Below are positions 1 through 11,326 of a DNA stretch of 64,000 nucleotides, piece after piece (position 1 is the stretch's first letter; the number at the start of each line of letters is the position of its first letter). The notes under the pieces are model-generated. The model saw nothing but the letters and a program-made list of their open reading frames with translations, searched no databases and had not been told where the DNA came from. The DNA comes from Gaeumannomyces sp. JS-464 (taxonomy: Eukaryota; Ascomycota; Sordariomycetes; Magnaporthales; Magnaporthaceae): positions 1,364,001 to 1,428,000 of the forward strand of contig NGZR01000003.1 in NCBI GenBank assembly GCA_002197995.1, read 5' to 3'. A program made the position numbers and the translations under genes.

Positions 1-3000
1 GCCCAAGTTGGAGCGACGAGGGATGGCCATTCCACACCCTGCGGTGCGCGGTCGTCTGACACACAAAAATGCATACCAAGTGCACCAACGTCGTGCTGCT
101 CACGATCCTGCCAAAAGTGCAGCAAAAAAAGGATAACGAGGGTGGACGTCTGTCGGCCCAATGGGTTGCCCTGCAGACGCCAATATGCATGGCGTCTATG
201 CAGCTTATATTTGACATCAAGAGGGTGTGCTGCGTTGGTGGATGAACAGCCAGGCGTGTTAATATCCGCGCGTCTTCTCGCCGCAGAGCGTCTGGTCTGC
301 TCTCCCATATGCCTGACTCATTGGTCACTTTCGAGAAGGATTTTTGACACGAAGACATCCGCGCGAAAGTGGCAGCAACCCCGTGCCAACAGCAAACCCC
401 GTAGGCCGGAACCGGCAGACCTCCAAATGACGTGGCGGAGCCAGAGCTGCGGAGGTGGAGACGAGGCCGTGTATGAGGCTTCCAAGACAGGCTGCACCGC
501 GCCGGGACAACCGTGCAGGTGTTGGCGGCAGGCAGCAAGAGTCTGTCCAACGGCAGTAGGATTCAGGGTCACGAGCACGACAGAGGACGGGCTGGCAGCC
601 ACTCCGGCCGGTAAACTCTAGACGGCGACCAACGTCCCTCGGCTACCGGCCATATAAATCATGTGTCGTGGCTGAACAAGGCCAGTGCATCCATGAGGCC
701 GCAGACAGCGGCCGGACCAGGCTCTCCGAACTATCCGAGACCAACGCCCGCCTGACCGCCTCATCCCAAGCTCAAGCACGTCGAGGGATGGGATCGAGGG
801 AGTGAACGCAAGGAAACAGTGACTCGACGGGAGCAAGGAATAACAGACTTCGCATCTTGGAAGCAATAGTCTGGAAGGCCGCATTGAAGGCGGCCATCTG
901 CAAGCGGGGTCATGCCCTGCTTCCATCCACCCACCGCTCTTCCATAGTCGGTCAATCGGGGAGCGAGAACTCAAAAGAACGGGAGTCCAGATGCCGGGCA
1001 TGGTCCGCCAAGGCTGCCGACAAGGCCGCTCCTTGCCGCGCTAAAGATGGGATGTCGCGCTAGAGACGCACAATAAGCGCGATGTAGCGCTCGCTTGCAG
1101 CGTCTTCTACAAGAATGTGCAGTCAATATATTGACCGCCATGACTAACGGGGAGGATTCCAGGGTGGCATTGCCTCGACACCTTGCATCTCGGGGTCTTC
1201 ATTCCTTGATCGCTCGACTTGCGCGGACTGGTCTGGATGTGATGTTGAAGTGGTTGCTGTTGCTTGGTGGCCCAGGCTGCATATACACGCAGCCCTCAGG
1301 CAGCGAAGAAAAAATCGAGTGGCCGGGCAGCGCAGGCTCAAGAGCAACAGAATGCAGCTCGATGCAGGTGCGGTAGCACGGCGACTTTGCTTCCCTCGCT
1401 AGCGCGATGCCGTGTAGCGAGGAAACTCCGCAGCAAATCTCGGTCTAAGACAGCCAGCCGGCGGACAACACCAAGGAAGAAAAGGAAAGAAATCAAGCCC
1501 ACTGGCGAGCGAAAATGGTGGACGCGGTTACGTTGCAATAAACTTGCAGCATCCGGCCTCGGCCAGTGCGGTCGCGCTGTTAAGCGCCAGGTCCCCACAG
1601 AGGGTCTCACTCGCGATTGGCGGAGACCCGCCCCCTGCCAGCGGGGCCACGTGGGGAGACTGTGGAGCGATAGGGAGCTCGGACCTTCCCGGAGATGCCA
1701 AGCATTGAACGGGCCCGCAGAAAAAAAACGCCCGCGCATTCGTTCGTTGGGGGCAGTTCAGCATAACTTTTTATGCCGTCGGTCGCGACGGCCAAAGGGG
1801 CTCTCATATTCATATGCACACGGAGAAAAGCAGCCGCGGCCGAGGAGGCGAAAGTCAAATTTGAACGCATTGGATTGAATCCATCCCCGCCGAGTTTTAT
1901 GTGACTCTGCCGGAAAGCTTGACTCCTTTAATTCGGTTCCTAGTCATGAGCAAGACCAGCAAGAATTGGGCTCTGCCACAAGGGGCTGCGATTTCTTGCT
2001 ATGCGCGCCCGCTCTTGTCATGTCGTGGTGATGGCCCGAGGCCGGGTCCAACTCCTCTCTCGCATCATCAACTCGGCGCCGCGGAGTCAAGTGCCGAGAA
2101 ATTCGTACGAGTGTCGATCCCCTTTTCCGTGCGTCCAGCGCCGTAACAGCCCTACGACGATTGGGGAACCCCTCTTGCATTGGTGTCTGCCGCCTTGTTT
2201 GAAGGGAATTACGGCGATCATGAGTATCAGTGCGCACGCGGGGTGAAGGAGAAGAAAAAAAAAAAAGGAGATATCGCAGCCCGCCCAGATGAAACAGTGA
2301 CGACACGGACCGTCAATCGAAACGAAACGTTTTGTGGAGAACGAGGGGGAGCCAGCCGCAGTAGTTTTAAATCCGCACTTGCAGAATGACGCCTTGGTGC
2401 CCCCGACAGAACGGGGAAGTTGTTAGTTGCGCACGAAACACCAGCAGGAGGCTGAGACCTCGTGTCGTCCGCAGGGCCAGGAGGTCTCCGTGGTCGTGAT
2501 AAGGCTAGATTGAAGGTTTCCGGTTGCCCCTGAAACCGGCCTATTGAGCCGGATTTTTCGACCGGGCTGCCCGCCTGTCGGCCCTGGAATTATTTTTTTC
2601 AAAAGGCGAGACAAGGGGAAGAACCAACAGCGAGTCGGTAAGTAAGCGGGTCTTTGGCCGCCTCCAGCTGTCAGGACACCAGGATCCAGCTCGCTGCCCC
2701 GTACTTGCGAGGCTCCATATCTGATCCTCCGCACTCTGACACCGTCGCCGCGTCCTTCAATTTCCCTCTGATGTGAACTTTGTCTTGCTTGCGCCTCAAC
2801 GGGGCCAGCGCATGACAAACCATCCGACCCCAAGTCCCAACAGTCCGGTTAGATTAATCGACAGGGAAGCAGGGCGCACGCATGCCCAGAATATGGGATG
2901 GGAGGATTGTGGCAGGCAGGACGCGAGCTGGCGATGGGCGCACGTAAGCCCGCGCTCCGGAAGTCGGTTGTGGGCTCGCTGGTGGCCAACTTCTTTGCGT

Positions 3001-6000
3001 CTCCCGCTCACACGAATCTAGCATCTCGGCTATTTTAGGGGTCAATCTTGGGGTGGTCGCAGCAGTCATCGATGGATGGGGTGAGGGATGCTGGTCAGCA
3101 ACGGTGTTGGAGGAGCCAGTGGGCACCGGTCTGCGCCGCCGATGCCATGGATCCCACCCTCCCTCTTGGTAAGACTCGATCGGCTTCATCCAGATCCGCA
3201 CTATTTTCCGCCCACATGGGAAGCGCATGTGGTGGTGCAGTGCATGCCATAACCTCCACGCCGCCATTATGATGTTGTCCGTGGTCGTTGAGGTTTATTT
3301 TTATTTTTAACAAAGTTGAATGCCAATGTGCCGCGGCTCCGAACGGCATCCGAATTTCCCTTGCATGCAAGTCATCATCATTTCCTGTTTTTGCCTTCTT
3401 CTTTTCTTCTCGAGGCGTCTTCTAGCCCCTGCTTGGACGTTGGTGATCGACGCCAAGCAGGGACGCAGGCATTTGCGTCGCCTGAGAGGGGCGCACGTCG
3501 AGATGGCAGGCCAAACATCGCATGGCAGCCCTTTTGGGTAACAGACATTGTTTCTCTGCACACATAGCCTGATATACCCATGAGACAATCAGCCCGCACC
3601 ATCTGGAAGCGATCCGAGACATTCACCTGAGACAGTGACAACCCATGTGTCGACATGAACGACATCGCCGCGGCAGTCATTACCAACAAAAAAAGAGGGG
3701 GGATGAAGTACGACCGTCGCACTTTGATTGCGGACTGGCACCCTGCAATGGCAAGTGCCTGCTTTTACGAACCTGGATATCCGTCTCCACGCCCCGAAGC
3801 GACGCTGTGGAAACGGGTCTGCTACGCGCAATAGAAAAGCAACGACGACGAGGTTCCCTAGACAGTCAGCTCCAAGAAAGCGGGTTGCATTTTCAGGGGT
3901 CGCCCTTTTCCGTATGCGGTAACGAGGATTGGAAGCCCGTGCGGAGACGACAAACAATCAGGCTGAGGGGCCAGCACTAAGGAGCCAGTGCCCTGCAGGG
4001 AAAAAAAACCCACAAACAGACCAGGCAAGGCAAGAAACAGATGAGGTCTGTGCAATTGATTGCGGGAGTGGACCGAGCATGGCATGGATGGGGGAAACGG
4101 AGGCAGAGGAGAGAAACGGTGGCAGGCAGGCAAGCAGGCAGACTGCGCGAAGGATGCGAACCCTCATCTGACGCCAATTCAATGTTGCAGCGCGAATCAA
4201 GCATACACTCTCATTCACAGTTACACTCAGCCAATATTCTCGATCCTGGGTACCATCGGTGCGGCGGAAACCCCATATCGGGCATCCAAGAAAAACAATC
4301 GAATCTGGCCAATTTCTCCTCCGTGCCGCCGTCGTAATTAGAGTGGCCGGGAGAAGGCCGTTCCAGCGACTCCAGCCACTCAGCAGTCAGACGGGATGGC
4401 GAGGAGGTGTGTGGCACCCGGCCAACCCAGAGATGCAGCCTGCCATCAAATGTGGCCCATCCGCCGGGCCGTTCTAAATTTGCAGCCACAAAGTCCGCAA
4501 AGTACCAACACACCCGCGACCTTATCAGTCGCCCCGCGGACTCTGGCTGCAGTCGTGTTAGTGCGGACAAGTCGGTGGGCGACACCGCATGCAGCTTCCT
4601 TGGCCAGAACATCGTGGTGGTGAGGGGCCGACTACGCCAAATCGGGCAGGCAGGGTCAACCGGGGACCATTCCAAGTGGAAAAGGTCAGCAAGCAGCAAA
4701 GAGGCCCGGATGCGGCTTGACGAGCGGAGTTTGCTGCAGGCTGCATCTGACGGAAGATTTTGCGAGTGCTCGGCGAGGAGCACTCCCTGGCCAGCAGCAG
4801 CAGCAGCAGGCCAAGCCAGGGTCTGTCCTGGTGGATGCAGCAAGATGCATTGCAGGACACCTACAGCTGTCGCGCGCTGCGCGTTTGCTTTCTTCCGTTT
4901 CGACGGCGCCAAGTTTACGAAGGCTCGCACGCCTGCCCACTGCGCCGGGCTGCGCTTATGGCACCAGCCTCGCAGAATCCTTAGCGTGCGGATTCAAACG
5001 ATCCGATCAGCAGAAAAACCCCCGCCGTCATCGTCATGTTGCGCAAGCAGCAGAAATAACCCCTCTCCAGATGATTTTCTGTCCCTCCATCCGGCCCACA
5101 GATCCGCGCCGAGAGCGCTTGCGTTCTTTAGCGGCTGGAGAAGTTCGCTCCAGGTGGGCTGCTGGAGACAGAACCAAGGTGGCCGCCAGCGGGGAGCGTT
5201 GTACGCTGTCTGGCACCGCTGGCTGGAGATCACGGAATGTGGGCCGTTTCTTCAAGGGTGCTATAAATTTGGATCACGGTGGGTGCCTCTCAGCACTGTC
5301 CCCGCGGCGGCGCCTATCCGAATGGAGCCGTAAACACACCTCAAGACCCGATATTTTGAGGCCGGCCGTTTTCTCAGCCCAGAATGACAAGGAAGCGATG
5401 GAAAAATCAAGTTCACTATTAGAAAAAAAGGAAGGAAGTAACACCGGGCAGACAGCTGTCACCCATACGGATCGCAAAGCGTTGACAGCCGCGATAAGCT
5501 AGAGATGTAGCCAAGCACGCTACGGTCTTGACCTGGCGGCTTTTTTTTTCTTCTTCGGTTTCTTTTTTGCGACCGTCGCGGCTGCTCGCCTCCGCTCCTC
5601 CGTTTCTGCGCTTGAGCCCGCGGACAAACGTCGGCCTGGCACCCTGCGGACCCACAAGATCTCGCTTGTCGCTGCAATGGACGCCTAATTTTGTGTGCCG
5701 TTTTCTTGGACGGGGGTCCGCTCCCGGCCGCACCTGCCTTCCCAGGATTCCCCTCCAACATGACCCTTGTTCCAAAATTTAGACGAAAAGTCTTGACTGC
5801 CGTCAGGGGCAGCCCGGACCACATCGCAGCCAAGCCGCCCAAGGGTTGGTGGTGTTTGGCACGACGGACGCAGCACCGACGTTTGGCGCGCTGGCAGACG
5901 CACACAGCCTTCTGCTTTTCTTTTTTCCGCTTGCTTTGTTTCTCCTCTCGCGACGGCGGGTCCTGTTTTCGCTTCTACGGCGCCTCGTTCTCGGTGATGG

Positions 6001-7123
6001 GCTGCTACGAGGGGCACGAGTGGAGGCGGGTGACCACGCCCAGGCAAGTTCCCGCCCGCGGCGCTCACAGGGCAGATTGCCACGGCCGTCTTTGGCGGCC
6101 ACCCTCCCGCTCCACCATCCTGCTGTCCTCCCTCTCCTCATCTGGTTCTAAGAAAGGGAGCGAGGTGGGCGAGACAGGTGCCTCTTACATACGCCGTTAC
6201 GAGGGGAGGTGAGAATGCGCCTGGACAAAAGGAGGATGGATACATTTGGGTTTGTCGGCTGCAGGATCATCCTGGGTTGACATCCGGCAGAGCTCTCCCT
6301 CGCCACAACTCCTCCCCTTTCCTCGAGACAAGCGTCGTCTCTCGGCTATGACCGGACATTCTCCTCGTGCTTCTTTCGGGCGTGTTCTTTGAGCCCTGTC
6401 CCCCGATTTCCACGTTCTGCAGGCTGCCCCTAGAGCCATCATCCATCCTCTGAACGGGCAAGGGTGTCTGCGCAGCTCCCTTTCGCGAACACAAAGCAAG
6501 GGCCAGCCCTTGTTCTGGCTGCATCCGTCCTTGGGCTTGGGTCAACACCACTCCCCTCCGTTCTCCACCACATCTCCTTCCTTGCAACCTCAACGGTGTC
6601 CCTGCAACAAATCCGCAAACATTTCGATTCCCCTTCCAGGGGTGCAAAGAAACCTCTCAGCACGCAGGGGAGTCCAAGCGTGGAGACTGCGCTCTGGATG
6701 ACACCCTCCTCGAAGCGGACCTGGCTGCGCACCACGCCGCTTACATACGGGGCCCTGCCTACTACCCTGGATCACCACGAGCGCCACCCCGGCCTAGCTC
6801 AGATCCTCGCGTGTCTCAAGAGTGGTGAGGTGAAGATATAAACCTCTTCCACCCCTCCTCCGCCAGCACACTGAACATTCCTTCACCCCATCCTCCATCT
6901 GCTTCGAGCCTCAAAGAGACCTCTCGCCCTCACGTTTCCTTTCCTCCATTTCCTTTCCATATTTTCCTGGAACTTCACTTCATCCAAGCTCAGCGAGCAC
7001 TTTGCCATCTACAACCACTATATTCGCATATCTTGCATTCATATTGCATCATCAGCGTCGCCAGATCGACACTCCCCAAGGACCCTTCGCCCATTGAGCC
7101 AACTTTCACACATAACCATCACC
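1..7123. other. Gene-poor 5' region, no supported gene
   Basis: I see no recognisable gene here. The region is GC-rich, so long chance frames occur on both strands. The longest are 4407-5333 (+), 4717-5502 (+) and 4211-4930 (-). They overlap each other, have the compositional look of random GC-rich DNA and show no domain or signal peptide. Small simple repeats are present, such as an AGC run near 4793-4810 and a GGCA-rich run near 4121-4140. From about 6840 the plus strand turns strongly C/T-rich, as expected for the promoter and 5' UTR of the gene at 7124. Confidence 0.6.
6837..6842 (+). promoter_or_regulatory. Putative TATA box of the DUF3455 gene
   Basis: TATAAA lies about 285 bases upstream of the ATG at 7124 and is followed directly by a long C/T-rich tract. 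This is the usual layout of a strongly expressed filamentous fungal promoter. The transcription start is not visible in the sequence. Confidence 0.4.
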
Positions 7124-8010
7124 ATGCTTTCAAGGACCTTCTTTGCCCTCGTGGCCACCGCTGCGGCCTCGCCTTGCGCTCCCCCGCCTAGCGCCCGCCC
7201 CAACCTTCCCAGCACCGGCAGTATGTCACGCCCAGCATCCCCTGCTCTCCTCTTTTCCCTAGGAAACCACAACGCTGGGCCTATATCAGAAGCAGTGAAC
7301 TGACAGATAAACCCCTTGCAGCTACCGACCTGCCCGCGCCGAACCCTGCCGGCACCCTCAAGGCCATTGCCGTCGGCCACGGAATCCAGAACTACACGTG
7401 CGCTAATGGCAGTGCCACCGCGACCGCCGCTGGTGCCCTTGCCGTCCTGTACGACGTCACCCCCGCTGACCCGGGCACCCCCGGCTCCGGCCTGTCCAAG
7501 GAGGGCTTCGAGAGCCTGAGCAGCGCCATTCTCTGGACCCAGGACCTGCCCCTGAACCTCGTCGACCCGGCGGCCGCTAAGCCCGGCACTCCCGACTCGC
7601 CCAACAAAGACATGCCCCCCTCGGCCTACGGCGCCGCGGCGGGCAACCCCTTCGCCGCCCCCGCCGACATCGAGCTCGGCGAGATGCCGCCGCTCAAGTT
7701 CCTGGGCCACCACTTTTTTGACGCTGTCGGCGCGCCCACCTTTGACCTCTCGGCCCGCAACATGCGCTTCTCGGTCGGCCTCAAGGAGTCTGTCAACCAG
7801 CCCGGCGAGGCCGACAAGGGCATCCTGAGAACCGGCGCTGTCAAGTGGCTCCTGCTCAACGACAACGGCAAGGGCCAGAGCACCTTTGGCGCCAACAGCC
7901 AGGTCTACCGCGTCATCACCGCCGGCGGCGCCGCCCAGGCCTGCAGCACCGAGGGCGCCGTGCCCAAGGGTAGCGTGCCTTACACCGCCTTCTACTGGTT
8001 CTACGGCTAA
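7124..8010 (+). CDS. Secreted DUF3455 family protein
   Basis: Two exons, 7124-7220 and 7322-8010, give 261 residues. The intron (GTATGT...TTGCAG) joins the frames exactly. The ATG at 7124 was chosen because it opens a classic signal peptide (MLSRTFFALVATAAASP); the frame upstream has no ATG. The mature part contains the DUF3455 features: a GHGIQNYTC segment near residue 50, a central FLGHHFFD motif, and a C-terminal half ending in VPYTAFYWFYG. These proteins are common in ascomycete secretomes, are sometimes mislabelled malate dehydrogenase, and have no established function. The frame is intact. The next gene, a CFEM protein, is convergent. The family is clear but the role is unknown. Confidence 0.85.
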
Positions 8011-9644
8011 ATGTGCTTTTTCGCATTTATTAGCTTGCAACAAAACACAACAACCGGAGATGTCCCTACACACTTTCTAATGTGGGCGGCGGCTGCCTCG
8101 GCCTCCTTGACCCCTTTTCGCCGTCACTCGCTCCATGACCATTAATCAGCATATATACATGCGTGGTCATACTCTGTTCTATTACTTTTCTTCTTTTCTT
8201 TGGGTGGACTACAGGCTGCATAGCTAATGGTTTTCCTCTTTTACATTTGTTTTAACACCTTTTTTTCTGTTTTATGACGTGCGGATATACCCACCCAAAG
8301 GCACTGGGATGAGGACTCTTGTCGCATATTGGATTGGTTCTTGGCTCTTTTGGTAAGGCTCGCCCGACTGGCTGGGCGGTCTGGTTTTTTCCCGGAGGGG
8401 GTTATTGTTTCGATTTGCATACGACGTCCGGCAATTTTGTTTATGACAGCAAAAAATAAAATGAACACCGAGTCGTCTCAAAAAAAACATGACAACCAAG
8501 CTTTCGTGATGGGCAGGGTGCATGACTGCAAGCGACCCAGTCGAAACCAGGCACGCCGTCTCAAAGCCACATGCCACAAGTCAGTAGCCCAATGTAACGG
8601 TGCCTGGGGCTCCTTGCCAGCATGGATCTGAGTCGCCTGCCCAAGGATTCTCCAGGTAAGTTCATCGCATTCTTGGTGCCGCCTTAGGGGCAATACGGGG
8701 TGGATGGAGGCTGGATCTCGCGATATTTGTGATGGAAACGGTGCTGGGTGCCCCCTCGAGCGTCGTTGGACCCTTGCAAGGAAGATGGAGCGTTTGGGCC
8801 AATCAGGAGCCCGAATCTTTTGGGTACATAGCTTTGCGTGTAACTTCCACATAAACGCTTGTACCCCAGAAAGTTGAGGTGACAGAGGATAACTTTGTCA
8901 CAACCGGCTCCCAACAGCGCGGGTTTTTGCGCGAAGATCAGTACCTTGAACTCGACGCACCAACACTGTAGGCTAGCACTCTCCTTGAGGGCATTTGCGT
9001 CCAGGGCACTTGAGGGAAACCGCCGTCAACCCAAGTCGCCTTTCTCGATGCCGTTGCCACAGTGCATCTGAGATTGCCTCGTTCCGGGCTTCAGAAAATG
9101 ACCTCATTCTTCTGGGGGTTGTTTACATACCTGCCAGCTGCAGATCTTCCCCTCCCAGCCAACTTGTATGGATTCTGGAGATCTTTTCCCATCCGGGTTA
9201 CGGGCGTCTCAACGGCATTCAAGGAGGTGCGCCCTTCCACGCCTTCCCACACATTCCCCAAATGAGTACAGTACTAAAAACGCCTCTATTTGGTATATGA
9301 GTTCGACCAGGTAAAAAAAATTCTTCTTTGTTTACGGTGTTCTTTCATGGTTCAATTGCAGCTAACAGTTCCTGCCACACTCACTAATGTGCCCATGTGC
9401 CATATGCAACAAGCAAGCCTTTCTTGTCAAATCCGGTCAATTCGAAGGTCAGGGCGCTGGATTACACCAGGTTGAGATAAATGAGCGAATAATTTGTCCA
9501 ATTCATCACGGACTGGCAGAAACCCTTCGGTGCAGGAAGCCAGATGGTATCAAATGCTGCTAAACGTAACGCCAGCGTCCCATCCCGTTACTCTCTCATC
9601 CTCCCACAATTTCCAACCAACCACAGTTCTCTCAGGGGCCCCTT
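8011..9644. other. Intergenic region between convergent genes
   Basis: This 1.6-kb stretch is the 3' side of both flanking genes. It is T-rich near 8180-8280. Frames at 8329-8631 and 8478-8852 are short, overlap on opposite strands and show no protein features. I see nothing functional beyond likely 3' UTRs. Confidence 0.6.
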
Positions 9645-10230
9645 TTACAGGGCGAGGGCGACAACGGCAGCCGCGAAGCCAACGCCGGCCAGGTTGCGGC
9701 CAGCGGCGCCAGGGGCGGGAGTCGCCGCGGCGCCGGGAGCGCCGGTCGTGGCGGGGGTCCTGGTGGCGGCTCCGGCCAGCGAAGTGGCCAGGCTGCTGGC
9801 GCCGGCGAGGCCGGCGGTGGCGGCGGAGCTGGCCTTGGTGGCGAGCGAGCTGAACTTGTCCCCACCCTTCTCGGCAGCGACGAGGGAGCAGATCTGGGGC
9901 ATGAGACTGGCAGTCTCTGCAGTGGGTGAAGCACCAGGTTAGCTATGAGGCCGCGGATAATGGCGTATAAACAGAGTGACAGGTTCAAGACGTACTGGTG
10001 ACATCGTCGAAGCTGCAGCCCGACGTGATGCAGCCCCTGGACTTGTCGGTCATGTCGAGGAGCTTGCCGCACTGGCACTTGGCGTCGGCCGCATCGCAGC
10101 CGACCTCCTTGGCGGCCGCGCCCAGGCACTTCTGGGCGCAGCTGGGGATCTGGGCAGTAAGCTCGGGGACGGTGGCGGCGGCGCTGACGGCCACCAGGGC
10201 GGAGAGGACGGCAGTGGTGAAGAAACGCAT
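9645..10230 (-). CDS. CFEM-domain protein with predicted GPI anchor
   Basis: Two exons on the minus strand, 10230-9996 and 9916-9645, give 168 residues. The intron (GTACGT...CTGCAG) splits an AAG codon and restores the frame. The start at 10230 opens a signal peptide (MRFFTTAVLSALVAVSAAA). The CFEM domain follows with eight cysteines in family order: CAQKC, VGC, KCQC, GC, SGC and, after the intron, IC. An aspartate stands before the CQC pair, where CFEM proteins place a haem- or metal-contacting residue. A Ser/Thr/Ala/Pro-rich stalk leads to a hydrophobic tail (GVGFAAAVVALAL), so a GPI-anchored wall or membrane protein is likely. CFEM proteins act in haem or iron capture, adhesion or host interaction; which applies here is not visible. 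Confidence 0.9.
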
Positions 10231-11326
10231 CTTGATGGCGAGGTGTGGGGTCTTGGGTAAAACGTGTGCGTAAGTGAGTGGATAAGCCGAGGAGGACAAC
10301 CAGTGTCGACGGAGCTTGAAGCGAGGTAGGAAGTGAAAGTGGCTCTGAAAGTTGTGGAAACCTTGGGCAAAGTCGATGAATGATAGGGCTGGAGGGAGAA
10401 AGTGAAAAGCAAGGAGCGGCTGGGCGGAGCTTTTTATCGACAAAGCATGAGGAGGTTTCGTTTCGAGAGATGGGCTCCTCTTTATCCTGGCTGTTATAGG
10501 AATCCAGGGGTAACACAGACCAGCATGGTAAGACACGGACGCGCTCCAGACGAGCCGACTTGAAAACCTTGGCCAAAGTCACATCGCGAGGAATTCAGGG
10601 GTCTGGCAGGTGTTGGTTATGGGGTGGAACGGAATTGGGATCCGCCTCGCGTATCCACTTCCTCATCTTTCAGGGGCGCGGGCCTCCAGTGTGTCGCGAT
10701 GATCCCTCCGCATGTGGCTTGAGCTTGGCGTGGCTCAGCCCTAGCCACTGTGCCACTCATGCGAACCTCCAGGACCGCCAAGGCCGCGGTTACATAAGCC
10801 AATCGTAGGGTCTAACTGGCCGCCTGGAGCAGACCGCCCGGCAGACAGCTGAGTGTGGGCCGCGGCGCCAGATTTGGTTTGCGGGTGCCACGCTGAAATC
10901 ACACGTCCCAGCGTCATGCAGGCACAAAGACAACTTTAAGCCACGACGACCAAACGCGCCAGCAGGAGTGGCCGAACCTTAAAATCGCATCCATTTATCA
11001 GACCCCAGGCCCAACGACGATCCCTCGCCCTTCCACTGCGAACAAGACTCCATTGCGACACCAGGCTGCACAGACGACACTGATGCATCCGCAAGCGAAT
11101 TGATTCGGTTCTGCGCAGGCCCCCATGCCGGTTAATTCTCCATTGTAAGCACGTCTTTGCTTGCGCTCCCTTCCCAATCCACGCTGGTGGGCGCAAAGCG
11201 CGGAATATCATGACGATCCATAATTGCCTTGATCTGTTGATCTAACACACGGCCTCGATAGACTGACTTCTCCCCGGGTCTCATGACCGTGCCCCTGTCC
11301 GACTCAGCTCTACCGGCTCGCATAAA
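10231..11326. promoter_or_regulatory. Divergent promoter region, CFEM and PMR1
   Basis: This 1.1-kb gap separates two genes transcribed away from each other, so it should hold both promoters. A TATA-like element for the CFEM gene is visible at 10431-10437 on the minus strand. I see no gene. Short frames here (10560-10808, 10936-11211) have no protein features. Confidence 0.45.
10431..10437 (-). promoter_or_regulatory. Possible TATA element of the CFEM gene
   Basis: On the minus strand the sequence reads ATAAAAA about 200 bases upstream of the CFEM start codon at 10230. It is a weak match and is supported only by position. Confidence 0.3.

Noticed and set aside
4211..5502. Three long overlapping frames, up to 308 residues, on both strands
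   Set aside because: They overlap in different frames, contain no recognisable motif, and their composition (rich in Arg, Ser, Ala, Cys) is that of random GC-rich DNA.
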